NCBI GenBank assembly: GCA_963668535.1
Contig: OY764867.1
Coordinates: 2,232,001 to 2,296,000, forward strand
DNA from: F22 sp963668535
Lineage (GTDB): Bacteria > Bacteroidota > Bacteroidia > Bacteroidales > Bacteroidaceae
Direction: 5' to 3'
Length of the DNA stretch: 64,000 nt
This document shows positions 45,955 to 54,995 of this stretch, piece after piece. The position numbers were made by a program, and so were the translations under genes. The notes under the pieces are model-generated. The model did not search any database, was not told where the DNA came from, and saw only the letters and a list, made by a program, of their open reading frames with translations. Every line of letters begins with the position of its first letter. Position 1 is the first letter of the stretch.

Positions 45955-46004
45955 GGATCATGATTAGTTGGGGCGTGATCTATGCATCCCCCTAATCATG
46001 ATCC
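45955..46004 (+). terminator. Strong hairpin after HU gene
   Basis: A perfect 13-bp arm pair (45955-45967 with 45992-46004, GGATCATGATTAG) is extended by GGGG/CCCC inside. The following bases are CTTTCTT. It separates HU from the smalltalk gene. Confidence 0.75.
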
Positions 46005-46073
46005 CTTTCTTAAAGTAGTTTTATAACGATGAAAATTAAGTACAACTGTAAACCTTTAAACAGAATTATCAGT

Positions 46074-46211
46074 ATGGAAATTAAAGTAGAACATCCCAGT
46101 GCAGGTCAAAGCACGGTCGAGAAGTGGATCCGTGTCGTTATTGCAGTCTTGTCGGCACTTGCTGGTGCCCTAGGAATGCAAGCATGTAGCATGCCCCATC
46201 TGTTTGGGTAG
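46074..46211 (+). CDS. Smalltalk protein (small hydrophobic)
   Basis: The start at 46074 gives a 45-residue protein; an ATG at 46029 would add 15 residues. The core WIRVVIAVLSALAGALG is a single hydrophobic helix typical of the small 'smalltalk' proteins of Bacteroidales. These lie between HU-like and amidase genes, as here. Its role is unknown; a holin-like role with the amidase is only a guess. Confidence 0.8.
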   Translation: MEIKVEHPSAGQSTVEKWIRVVIAVLSALAGALGMQACSMPHLFG

Positions 46212-46277
46212 TGGCACCTAAGGAGCGCGTGTTGTTGAGGTATATGTTTTCAGGATAACGCATATATCTACCTATAC

Positions 46278-46319
46278 GACCACTCCGTAATCCGTCTGAC
46301 ATGCAGGCACGGAGTGGTC
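46278..46319 (+). terminator. Strong hairpin between smalltalk and amidase
   Basis: A perfect 11-bp stem (46278-46288 with 46309-46319, arm GACCACTCCGT) is followed by ATTAAAACCTT. Confidence 0.65.
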
Positions 46320-46346
46320 ATTAAAACCTTACTTAAAGTAGATAAA

Positions 46347-47195
46347 ATGAATCATGAGACCTTATTTAATTCCGCAGCGAATACTCGTAAAATCGATACG
46401 ATTATTGTTCACTGCGCTGCTGTACGCCCTGATAGTGGGGTGACGATAGATGATATCAAGAAGTGGCATCTGCAACGTCAATTTCGCGATATCGGCTATC
46501 ATTTTGTGATCGATGAGAAAGGACGTGTCTGGAAAGGTCGTCCGCTCGAGGAGATGGGGGCGCACTGCAAAGGGCACAACCAACATAGCATAGGTATCTG
46601 CTATATCGGTGGACTTGATGATCAGGGACAGCCAGCCGATACGCGCACGCCTGTGCAGCAATTGGCTATCAAGCATCTGATTGGTTTGCTGATCAACGAA
46701 TTTAAGATTTACGATGTCTTGGGGCATCGCGATTTATCGCCCGATGTCAATGGCGACGGACAGATTACGTCTGTAGATTGGCTCAAGATGTGTCCGTGCT
46801 ACGATGTGCATCAGGAGTGGCTACAGTATCTCCGTGAGATGGCCTTGGTATCGCGCAATTATGTATATGCGCAGACGCACAGCGGCGAGAGCATTACGCC
46901 CGAATTGCGCAGATTATGCGATGCGGCCGAGGAATATCTCCATGTGGAATGGTGTGTGCCAAGCCCTCTGAGTGGCGCTTATGACCCTGTGGATAGTGAC
47001 TATAACCCCGAGAGAGATGACAATGCGTCTTTCTCCTTAATGAATGATTCCAATGAGCCCAATCCTGTGCCTCCTCTTCCTGATACCCTGTCCCAGGGTG
47101 TTCAAACAAATGTATATAAGCCTAGTCTCGGCGGATGGCGTGGTATGAACTGGCGACGCTGGGGATGCCGTCGACAGGGGATAAGAAGAAATTAG
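46347..47195 (+). CDS. N-acetylmuramoyl-L-alanine amidase (Amidase_2 fold)
   Basis: The start at 46347 (MNHETLFNSAANTRKID) is preferred; the ATG at 46314 lies in the hairpin. The domain spans about residues 12-165 with zinc ligands in VHCAA, LGHRDLSPD and CPCYDV. An Asp-rich calcium-like loop (DVNGDGQIT) lies between the last two ligands, as is common in this group. No signal peptide is seen, so export would need lysis or a holin-like partner. The C-terminal 100 residues are disordered and basic at the end. It cleaves the peptide from the peptidoglycan sugar chain. Confidence 0.9.
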   Translation: MNHETLFNSAANTRKIDTIIVHCAAVRPDSGVTIDDIKKWHLQRQFRDIGYHFVIDEKGRVWKGRPLEEMGAHCKGHNQHSIGICYIGGLDDQGQPADTRTPVQQLAIKHLIGLLINEFKIYDVLGHRDLSPDVNGDGQITSVDWLKMCPCYDVHQEWLQYLREMALVSRNYVYAQTHSGESITPELRRLCDAAEEYLHVEWCVPSPLSGAYDPVDSDYNPERDDNASFSLMNDSNEPNPVPPLPDTLSQGVQTNVYKPSLGGWRGMNWRRWGCRRQGIRRN

Positions 47196-47250
47196 TACTT
47201 TGTAGTTTGTGCAGTGTTGTTTTTCATAGATGCTGAATGTTTTTTGGGGT

Positions 47251-47290
47251 GACTCCTTCTAGATCGTGATGATCTGGGGGGAGTCTTTGT
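47251..47290 (+). terminator. Terminator after amidase
   Basis: GACTCC/GGAGTC (47251-47256 with 47280-47285) and an inner AGATC/GATCT stem form a hairpin followed by TTTGTT. The remaining gap to 47482 is AT-rich with no gene seen. Confidence 0.7.
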
Positions 47291-47558
47291 TATAGGTGGC
47301 TGAATGGTAAAATAGCACGTTTTAAGTATTTGTATAATTTAGGCAAAAATACATGTTGTAAAAAAATATGTAATATAATATTTGTGTATTAAGTGCAAAC
47401 ATTTTGTCAAAGAAAAAAGATTTTATATATTTATATCCAAACAAATATTATACTCAAGCATATGATAACTGTAAACAATATAATGTCCCCCATATTTCGG
47501 ACCACTTGCTAAGAAACAATATTTTTCGACCATTTGATGCAACCCTAAAATTTTGCTT

Positions 47559-47866
47559 ATGGCATCACGACGTACATTTAGCAGTGAATTCAAGGCTCGC
47601 GTAGTTCGCGAAGCATTAAAAGAACAAGAGACTACCTCTGAGTTGGCTCCCGCTTTGAAGTGGATCCTAGTCAAATCGTTCAATGGAAGAAAGAAGTCCT
47701 TTCTCAACTTGAGTCTTTATTTGGAAGCAAACATCCTAGCGAAGAAAACGCCGCCAAAGATGAACATATCCGTGTTCTAGAACAAAAAGTAGGTCAGCTT
47801 ACTATCGAGCGTGACTTTTTAGAACGTGCTTGCGACAAGCTCGGCGTGCTAAAAAAAAAGCCGTAG
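47559..47866 (+). pseudogene. IS3-family OrfA (copy 2), frameshifted
   Basis: The start MASRRTFSSEFKARVV is normal. A one-base loss near 47646 changes the helix-turn-helix (SELAPALKWI instead of SELARRFEVAP). The correct frame resumes at about 47660 and runs to LKKKP. The A-run at the end has nine A residues rather than eight. Confidence 0.8.
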
Positions 47867-48458
47867 TAGACCCTACCAATAGTAAGCTTAGTATCCGCCA
47901 GCAATGTCGCCTCTTGGGTATTAGCCGTAGCCAATATTACTACAAGCTATTTATCCTAAGAAGTCGCTAAGCAAGCTAGGACGTGCCGAGTATATTCATC
48001 CATATTTGCTTCGTGGATTACATATTCACAAGAGCAACCAAGTATGGAGCATTGATATCACGTATATAGCCATGCTTAAGGGCTTTATGTACCTAGTGGC
48101 TATTATTGATTGGTATAGCCGCAAGATTCTAGCTTGGAGGCTTTCTAATTCGCTAGAAGCTTCTGAGTCTATACTGTGCTTATAGGAAGCGATACAAACG
48201 CATGGCAAGTCTGATATCGTAAACTCTGACCAAGGCAGCCAGTACACTTACCCCCAGTGGATCGACTATCTAAAAGCTCAACACATACGCATCAGTATGG
48301 ATGGACGTGGAAGAGCAAAGGATAACGGCTCAAAGCTGTATCAAGGGATTAAGTATTATATCAACTATTACAATGAACGTAGACATCATCAGGGAATACA
48401 AAATGACTTCCCAGCTAAGAGATATCAACGTTCTTTTGAAACCAATTATGCGGCTTAA
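47867..48458 (+). pseudogene. IS3-family OrfB (copy 2), multiple lesions
   Basis: It shares the frameshift after SRSQYYYK with copies 1 and 3. It shares with copy 3 a CAG-to-TAG stop (near 48184) where copy 1 has Gln. An in-frame region of about 66 bp around 48320 that holds the catalytic Glu (IEGFWRS) is deleted. Confidence 0.8.
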
Positions 48459-48590
48459 TATGAAGCCCAAGTGTAAACAAAAAAAATCAATATTAACTTC
48501 TCAAATGGACGAACCATTTCTTAAATTAAAGTAAATGTGGTCCTAAAATAGGGGTACACTATATTGCAACATCCTTTTAATCTAAAATTA

Positions 48591-50762
48591 TCACATCAAG
48601 TCTTTCATGCTCACATATTGAGCATCATAGCGAAATTCCCGAGAGATTATTGGTTTATGAGAGGAATGTACATTTGCACTGTCCAATTCTTCAGAATTAA
48701 AATCAACTACAGCATACATAATAGTTGTGTTCACATTTTTGTAGATTGAATCATCAATTTCAATAGCAGGTTTGATCGTAACTTCTACTGTAATAGGGTA
48801 CATATGTTGCCCTTCATCTTTGCGTGTATGGAACAGAATATACCCAATATTTGGTAGGTTTTGAACTATTTCAATAGAGTCCATTGTGTACTTGATACCT
48901 ACGGCTATCTTGCCATTAGTTAGAAAATTCTTGCTCTTAGCATTAAAGTTCTCCATCATAACCATTAATACGCCATCTTTTTCTTCTACCGAATCAGAGC
49001 CTGATCTCGTTGCTGCATTCTCCAATGCTCCTGACGGATTGTCGCCAATGGCACATTCTTCGATATAAAAATGTTTACGCAATTCTGTTAGCAGCTCTTC
49101 ATTTTCAGTTTCAAACTCTTTATCTAGAGCAAGAGAAAACATATCCTTATTAGCATAAGGCTGATATATCTTACCGAGCACTTCTTGAAAGTGATCCTTT
49201 ATGTATGCTTCGGCATTTACTTGAGGGTAAGCAGCCATCGCATAGAAGTTGAACTTGTCTTCTAGTTGTTGTTGAATTTCAGAGCGAAACATAGTTCTGA
49301 CTTTGTCTTTCCACTGCTTTTTTTGTAGCATGTTGTTGCGTGCATACAGTGATACTACATATAGGAAATTGACATCGTAATGACATATAAGCATAGTGTC
49401 ACGGTCAAATAGACGGTTCTCAAATTGCTTATTACTGAAATGAGTGTGTTTTTTGTCTGTAATTTCAATTTCTTCTTTGTAGCTTAATTCTTGATTCAAA
49501 CGTCCACTGATAAAGAAGTTTGGAATAATATTGTAGCCTTCTGTTGTATCATCACGCAGCTTAGGCACTTCGTCAAAGTTGTGTTTGTCTGAAATCATCT
49601 CAGGGTCATCCTCATGGTCATTCATGAATAGGTTAAGGTTCCATTGAATGACGTTGCGTGCATAAGTGAACTGTTTATAGACAGATTCTTTGCCTATGTT
49701 ATTGCCACGTTTATAGTACTTTGAATCACCAATGTAGTAGATGAGATTATTTTCTTCTTCATGACTAGTAAGTCCTTTATAAGTATACATATGGTCAACT
49801 CGCTTGCCATCTTCTTGCTTCTTTAAGCCACGTGGGATGTTTCTATCACCTATCAGTTCATCGATAATAGCTTCAAATACAATATTGAAATTCTTTACTA
49901 ATAGGTACTCTCGCTGCGTACTGTTTGTCCTAACCTGCTTTGCTGTATCAAAGAATGCATAACACAGATTCCACAATTCTAAAGCTTTATCTGAGAAGTA
50001 TTTGTATTTGATCTGCAAGAGTCTTGTTTTGCCAAATCCATTGAGATATGTCTCGAATTGCTTTCCTCGAATCAGTTGATAGTTACAGTTGATATTTGCT
50101 GTAAAGCCATAATGTTCACAGATATAGTCAAGAACCGAGAAGTATATAACCAACAAATCTTCGTCAAACTGTATCTGACGTTTCTTATTTACAGGGTTTA
50201 AGTAGATTGGTTTATTCTGTTGTACAATAGCACTAGATTTACCAATAGTACGTGTCCAATTTATTTTATTGTACCCTGAGTGTATATTACGAAGAATATA
50301 GAAAAAGAAGCTTTGGTTATCTTTGTTGAACTGTAGTAGGGCCAATAATACATCTAAAAAGGTATTGCTCAGTCTTTGACGCCCTTTTCCAAGCTGGATG
50401 ATCTTTTTATGGAACACAATGTTACTGTCTTCGTGGCCATATTGAAATACAACAATAGCGCGGTATATCCATACTGCAAATTCGTAGATAAAATCCTTCT
50501 CTTGTTGGGTTAGTGGATTGTTAGCATCAAGGTTAATGATCTCTTTTGGATCATACTTGCCAAATACCAGTTCTTTACCATTGGAATCTTCAAGAAGAAC
50601 TTTGGGAAGTATAAATACGCAATCCTTTAGCTGAGTATTGTAGAAATACCCAATGTAGTTTAGGCTTACATAGCCTTCTATATTCTCCAATACATCTATG
50701 CCATGGAGAATGTCCTTTACATCTTCAAAGAGATATCGGTGTTCTTCTATTAGGATTTTCAT
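48591..50762 (-). CDS. LlaJI/McrC-like restriction endonuclease subunit
   Basis: The 723-residue protein has an N-terminal part typical of LlaJI R2/McrC-like proteins (YEFAVWIYRAIVVFQYG, TFLDVLLALLQF). The nuclease core is VDHMYTYKGL then IYYIGDSKYYKRG (a PD-(D/E)xK motif D-x-K, about residues 325-360). The C-terminal half is less conserved. It follows the McrB-like gene by 4 bp and probably forms a motor-nuclease complex with it. The partner methylase protects self DNA. The gene ends 28 bp before the TATA of IS3 copy 2. Confidence 0.8.
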   Translation of the reverse strand: MKILIEEHRYLFEDVKDILHGIDVLENIEGYVSLNYIGYFYNTQLKDCVFILPKVLLEDSNGKELVFGKYDPKEIINLDANNPLTQQEKDFIYEFAVWIYRAIVVFQYGHEDSNIVFHKKIIQLGKGRQRLSNTFLDVLLALLQFNKDNQSFFFYILRNIHSGYNKINWTRTIGKSSAIVQQNKPIYLNPVNKKRQIQFDEDLLVIYFSVLDYICEHYGFTANINCNYQLIRGKQFETYLNGFGKTRLLQIKYKYFSDKALELWNLCYAFFDTAKQVRTNSTQREYLLVKNFNIVFEAIIDELIGDRNIPRGLKKQEDGKRVDHMYTYKGLTSHEEENNLIYYIGDSKYYKRGNNIGKESVYKQFTYARNVIQWNLNLFMNDHEDDPEMISDKHNFDEVPKLRDDTTEGYNIIPNFFISGRLNQELSYKEEIEITDKKHTHFSNKQFENRLFDRDTMLICHYDVNFLYVVSLYARNNMLQKKQWKDKVRTMFRSEIQQQLEDKFNFYAMAAYPQVNAEAYIKDHFQEVLGKIYQPYANKDMFSLALDKEFETENEELLTELRKHFYIEECAIGDNPSGALENAATRSGSDSVEEKDGVLMVMMENFNAKSKNFLTNGKIAVGIKYTMDSIEIVQNLPNIGYILFHTRKDEGQHMYPITVEVTIKPAIEIDDSIYKNVNTTIMYAVVDFNSEELDSANVHSSHKPIISREFRYDAQYVSMKDLM

Positions 50763-50766
50763 CTTG

Positions 50767-52572
50767 CTACTCTTGTTCAGATGCTATTTCTTCTGTATCG
50801 GGGTCATTTACAAATTCTACTTCTAAGTTATTAAGGAAACGCTCAAGTTTATCTTTTCGAACAACGACGTTTCCACTTTCATCTGTAGTGTAGAATTTTT
50901 CAAAAGTAAGTGTCTCACCTTCGTCTTGGAAGATTGAATTGTCAAAACCAAAATCTTTGAATACATCATTCCATAAGTAAAAAATGACCTTACCTATAAA
51001 TGTATCTGCATCGATGCAGTTATTGTTAGCCTTACAAAAGAAGAAACCTAGTTTCTTATCTTCAGAGTTTGTGGTTGAAGCAATATGATCATTGATCTTA
51101 TTTAAAAATGACCACCAATCGTATTTTTTTGTACCTGCTTCGATTGTCCAATTAAGTTCAATCCCATTATCTCTACCTTTCGAGATTGGCATGTATTGCC
51201 AATCCCAACGACGTTTAAAAGCAGAGTCAATAGGGAACAACGATTGGTCACTTGTGTTCATAGTGGCCCATATATACAAATTACTTGGCAACAGTAATGT
51301 CTTACCACTTAACACTTCGCTAACTATATCTTTACCATCGTAGTGAGCATTGATTGTTTCTTTTTCTTCTTGTGATATAGTCAATCCGTTAAATGCCTTT
51401 GCAAGTCGCTTTTGCATATCATTATCTGCTTGAATCGGATAATCTGAAAATCCCCAATGATTGCGGTCGAGTAGTTGGAAGAGGTCACCAAAGATTTGAG
51501 CACAGTTGCCACGATTGATTTCTTCAATTACTAAATACTGCTTATTAATTTCTTCAGCAGCACTTGCGTAAAATTTCCATGCTTGGATATAAGCTTGTAA
51601 GAACGCTTGGTCTACGAATTCGTATACGATTTGATTCTCTGTTAAGATATCACCTTTAATATCTATTATAGGCACTGCTTTATCTCCTAAGTAGGTGTAT
51701 CTAGGTTCTTCTTTTGTGGTTGGTTTGTAACAACCAACAAATGTTGAGTAGTCGCTGTCTGGGTGAAATGTTGTACGGATAACATGTTCAGTCGATGTTT
51801 GTTTTTTGATGGCGTGTGACTTGCCAGTGCCAGGAGAACCATAAAAAATTCTGTTTCTACAGGAACAGTTAGGCCTCGAAGAGGCTTTAGAGGCTTTTAA
51901 ATTGTATGATTTCGAAAAATCAAAGTTAGTCAAGACTAAACATTCAGGTCCTGATATCGTAGTATATAGTGGTTGAATAAATGGCCCCCTAGTTAACTCT
52001 CCAGCACTACTAACAACAGAATATGGATCATCAAATGTAAGTGTTTTATGGTTAATCTTATTAGGAGTATCGGAGGATATAGCATTGAATAAATCAGCCT
52101 TTGTATACCCTGTTTCTAAAAGGTTCTGTTCATTTGTAAAATCTAAATCAAAGAATGTACTTATAGCTTCAGTGTCAAGTTTTATATCGTGAATAAACTT
52201 ATTAACAAGTAATTTTAAATCAATTTCTTCCTCAAAGGACTGATCCAAATGAAAATACAAGGCAGCTTGTGCTATTGAAATTTTCTGCTTAAGAAAAATA
52301 CTTTTCACTTTTGCAATCCAATCATTTGAAAAAGTGATATAGTAGCATTCTTCTCCATAATTACGTTTCTTGTGCGAATCTTCAAAATCAAAAAGCCTAA
52401 TTAACAAATTAGAGAGTTTCTTTGCTTTGATTTTATATGTGACATTTGCAACAACTGGGCTTTCACTTTCTAGTGTACTTAATAGTGTTATTACTCCCCA
52501 AAATTTATTGGAAGATTGGCTTGACAATTGTGTCCAAGCTGTTAAGATTAAGTCTTTTTTAATTTTGTTCAT
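50767..52572 (-). CDS. McrB-like AAA+ GTPase/ATPase restriction subunit
   Basis: The 601-residue protein has an N-terminal recognition region (about 1-225) that is not assigned. The AAA+ core follows: Walker A FYGSPGTGKSHAI (about 240-252), Walker B YLVIEEINRGNCAQIFGDLF, and the McrB signature WATMNTSDQSLFPID with FKRRWDW. Such proteins move along DNA and use an McrC-like nuclease. Its start overlaps the methyltransferase end by 14 bp. The operon order M, R1-like, R2-like resembles LlaJI. Confidence 0.88.
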   Translation of the reverse strand: MNKIKKDLILTAWTQLSSQSSNKFWGVITLLSTLESESPVVANVTYKIKAKKLSNLLIRLFDFEDSHKKRNYGEECYYITFSNDWIAKVKSIFLKQKISIAQAALYFHLDQSFEEEIDLKLLVNKFIHDIKLDTEAISTFFDLDFTNEQNLLETGYTKADLFNAISSDTPNKINHKTLTFDDPYSVVSSAGELTRGPFIQPLYTTISGPECLVLTNFDFSKSYNLKASKASSRPNCSCRNRIFYGSPGTGKSHAIKKQTSTEHVIRTTFHPDSDYSTFVGCYKPTTKEEPRYTYLGDKAVPIIDIKGDILTENQIVYEFVDQAFLQAYIQAWKFYASAAEEINKQYLVIEEINRGNCAQIFGDLFQLLDRNHWGFSDYPIQADNDMQKRLAKAFNGLTISQEEKETINAHYDGKDIVSEVLSGKTLLLPSNLYIWATMNTSDQSLFPIDSAFKRRWDWQYMPISKGRDNGIELNWTIEAGTKKYDWWSFLNKINDHIASTTNSEDKKLGFFFCKANNNCIDADTFIGKVIFYLWNDVFKDFGFDNSIFQDEGETLTFEKFYTTDESGNVVVRKDKLERFLNNLEVEFVNDPDTEEIASEQE

Positions 52573-53590
52573 ATGCTTTTATCATGTTCTTTAGTATCTC
52601 TCTAACTACAGGTACTGCAACAGCATTTCCTAGTTGCTTGTATGCCTGTGTACTAGAAACTGGAAAAATGAAACCATCAGGAAATCCTTGTAATTTTCTT
52701 GCTTCATCAACTGATAATTTTCGATTTATATCCCATAGTTTAGGAGTTCTGTTTGCTATTATTGTAGGTGAATAGCTATCAAGACAACAGTAAAATGCTT
52801 CTTGGATTTGTGTCTTGGCTCTATCACCGATATGAAATCTCAATGATCCATCATTTTTTTGAAAAGAGTACACTCCGTGTCGCCCTTTTTTAGTGTGAGG
52901 CTTATACATAGAGTTGTCATGCTTAACACGCACATAATCTTTTGTGACATGTTTAAAATGAAATTCGATTCTTTTTGTTTCGAACTCAGAAAGTAATAAC
53001 GACTCGTCTTTATTTGAAGTATCTATGATATCTCTTAGCGTGGCACCTCGATCTTGGTCTTTAGGAAAACAAAAATCAACTTCTTTGTTGAAACCAACAC
53101 AGTACCACCTTTCTCTAAACTGAGGCAAACCAAAATCATAACTATTTAAAACGGTCCAATGGATGTTATAACCTAGTTGTTCTAATGATGTTGTTATTGT
53201 TTCTAAAGTCCTCCCTTGGTCATGAGATTTAAGTCCCTTTACATTTTCAAGTAAAAACATCTTAGGTCTTTTCGTCTTAACAATTCTTAGTATGTCAAAA
53301 AACAACGTTCCTCTAGTCTTATCGTTGAACCCTTCTTTGATTCCAGCAAAACTAAATGGTTGACATGGGAAACCGCCCGTAAGAATATCAAAATCTGGGA
53401 TGTTTTTAGTATCAATTTTAGTGATGTCTCCATTAGGAATCTCACCAAAATTGGCCTCATAAGTTTCTTGGGCAAACTTATCAATATCAGATGAAAAAAC
53501 AGTACTGATTCCTATCTCATCCATAGCACAGCGAAATCCACCGATACCACAAAATAAATCAATCCCTTTGTATTTAGTTTTATTAGTCAT
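52559..53590 (-). CDS. C5-cytosine DNA methyltransferase
   Basis: The 343-residue protein has all key motifs: DLFCGIGGFRCAMDE (SAM binding), GGFPCQPFS (catalytic Cys), LLENVKGL, QFRERWYCVGF and KQLGNAVAVPVV at the end. The target-recognition region between (about 190-280) is short, so the site is not predictable. It heads the restriction operon and should protect host DNA. LlaJI itself has two methyltransferases; here only one is visible. Confidence 0.95.
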   Translation of the reverse strand: MTNKTKYKGIDLFCGIGGFRCAMDEIGISTVFSSDIDKFAQETYEANFGEIPNGDITKIDTKNIPDFDILTGGFPCQPFSFAGIKEGFNDKTRGTLFFDILRIVKTKRPKMFLLENVKGLKSHDQGRTLETITTSLEQLGYNIHWTVLNSYDFGLPQFRERWYCVGFNKEVDFCFPKDQDRGATLRDIIDTSNKDESLLLSEFETKRIEFHFKHVTKDYVRVKHDNSMYKPHTKKGRHGVYSFQKNDGSLRFHIGDRAKTQIQEAFYCCLDSYSPTIIANRTPKLWDINRKLSVDEARKLQGFPDGFIFPVSSTQAYKQLGNAVAVPVVREILKNMIKAYEQN

Positions 53591-53933
53591 TACTTAATTG
53601 TATTATTCTGATGGCTCAACCTTGGTTATTTATAATAAACTGTGATGTTGTAACACTCTAGATTGGAACTTTTTGTATTACAGTATGTTTCATTGATAGA
53701 GTAAGGAGAGCATTATTTTTCATGTGCAAAGCTAAGAAATAAAACAGAAAGAAACAATCAATTTTGCTTCGTATTACGTAGTGTTTGAGTGGTAAGATTA
53801 GCATTTTGTTTTATTTAAGAAAAACATCTCCATGGATACTTACCTTCAGTTATTATACTGTCCCCCATATTTCGGACCACTTGCTAAGAAACGATATTTT
53901 TCGACCATTTGATGCAATCCTAAAATTTAGCTT

Positions 53934-54263
53934 ATGGCATCACGACGTACATTCAGCAGTGAATTCAAGGCTCGCGTAGTTCGCGAAGCTTTAAAAGAAC
54001 AAGAGACTACCTCTGAGTTGGCTCGCTGCTTTGAAGTGGCTCCTAGTCAAATCGTTCAATGGAAGAAAGAAGTCCTTTCTCAACTTGAATCTTTATTTGG
54101 TAGCAAACATCCTAGCGAAGAAAGCGCCGCCAAAGATGAACATATCCATGTTCTCGAACAAAAGGTAGGTCAGCTTACTATCGAGCGTGACTTTTTAGAA
54201 CGTGCTTGCGATAAGCTCGGCGTGCTAAAAAAAAGCCGTAGAGCCAGCCAATACCAAACTTAG
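53934..54263 (+). CDS. IS3-family transposase OrfA (copy 3)
   Basis: The 109-residue protein (MASRRTFSSEFKARVV) has the intact helix-turn-helix SELARCFEVAPSQIVQWKK and the coiled coil. It ends just after the A8 run used for -1 frameshifting in this family. Its partner OrfB is broken, so alone it might act as a regulator only. Confidence 0.85.
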   Translation: MASRRTFSSEFKARVVREALKEQETTSELARCFEVAPSQIVQWKKEVLSQLESLFGSKHPSEESAAKDEHIHVLEQKVGQLTIERDFLERACDKLGVLKKSRRASQYQT

Positions 54264-54894
54264 TATCCGCCAGCAATGTCGCCTTTTGGGTATTAGCCGT
54301 AGCCAATATTACTACAAGCTATTTATCCTAAGAAGTTGCTAAGCAAGCTAGGACGTGCCGAATATATTCATCCATATTTGCTACGTGGACTACATATCCA
54401 CAAGAGCAACCAAGTATGGAGCATTGATATCACGTATATAGCCATGCCTAAGGGCTTTATGTACCTAGTGGCTTATCGATTGGTATAGCCGCAAGATTGT
54501 AGCTTGGAGGCTTTCTAACTCGCTAGAAGCTTCTGAGTCTATACTGTGCTTATAGGAAGCGACACAAACGCATGGCAAGCCTGATATTGTAAACTCTGAC
54601 CAAGGTAGCCAGTATACATACTCTCAGTGGGTCAATTATCTAAAAGCTCAACACATACGCATCAGTATGGATGGACGTGGAAGAGCCAAGGACAACGCAG
54701 CTATTGAGGGCTTTTGGCGCTCTATCAAGCAGAAATACATTTACTTACATCTACCTAACAATAGCTCAAAACTGTATCAAGGGATTAAGCACTATATCAA
54801 CTATTACAATGAACGTAGACATCATCAGGGTATACAAAATGACTTCCCTGCTAGAATATATCAACGTTCTTTTGGAACCAACTATGCGGCTTAA
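54226..54894 (+). pseudogene. IS3-family OrfB (copy 3), disrupted
   Basis: It has the shared frameshift after SRSQYYYK, a two-base loss near 54473, and the same TAG stop (near 54554) as copy 2. The 3' part from 54667 still encodes AIEGFWRSIKQKY with the catalytic Glu, then RSFGTNYAA. Confidence 0.8.
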
Positions 54895-54995
54895 GAATAA
54901 AGCCCAAGTGTAAACAAGAAAATCAATATTAACTTATCAAATGGACGAACCATTTCTTAAATAAGAGTAAATGTGGTCCTAAAATAGGGGTACAC

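Larger units (their letters stand above)
47483..48559 (+). mobile_element. IS3-family element, copy 2 (plus, degraded)
   Basis: The ends match copy 1 and TATA flanks both sides (47479-47482 and 48560-48563). It is about 60 bp shorter than copies 1 and 3 because of an internal deletion in orfB. Both transposase genes are broken. Confidence 0.9.
53858..54995 (+). mobile_element. IS3-family element, copy 3 (plus)
   Basis: The ends match copies 1 and 2; TATA lies at 53854-53857 and 54996-54999. OrfA is intact, OrfB is broken. With copy 2, in the same orientation, it brackets the restriction-modification operon. Confidence 0.9.

Noticed and set aside
46362..46727. 121-codon minus-strand ORF opposite the amidase
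   Set aside because: It lies fully within the amidase gene in another frame and has no motif.
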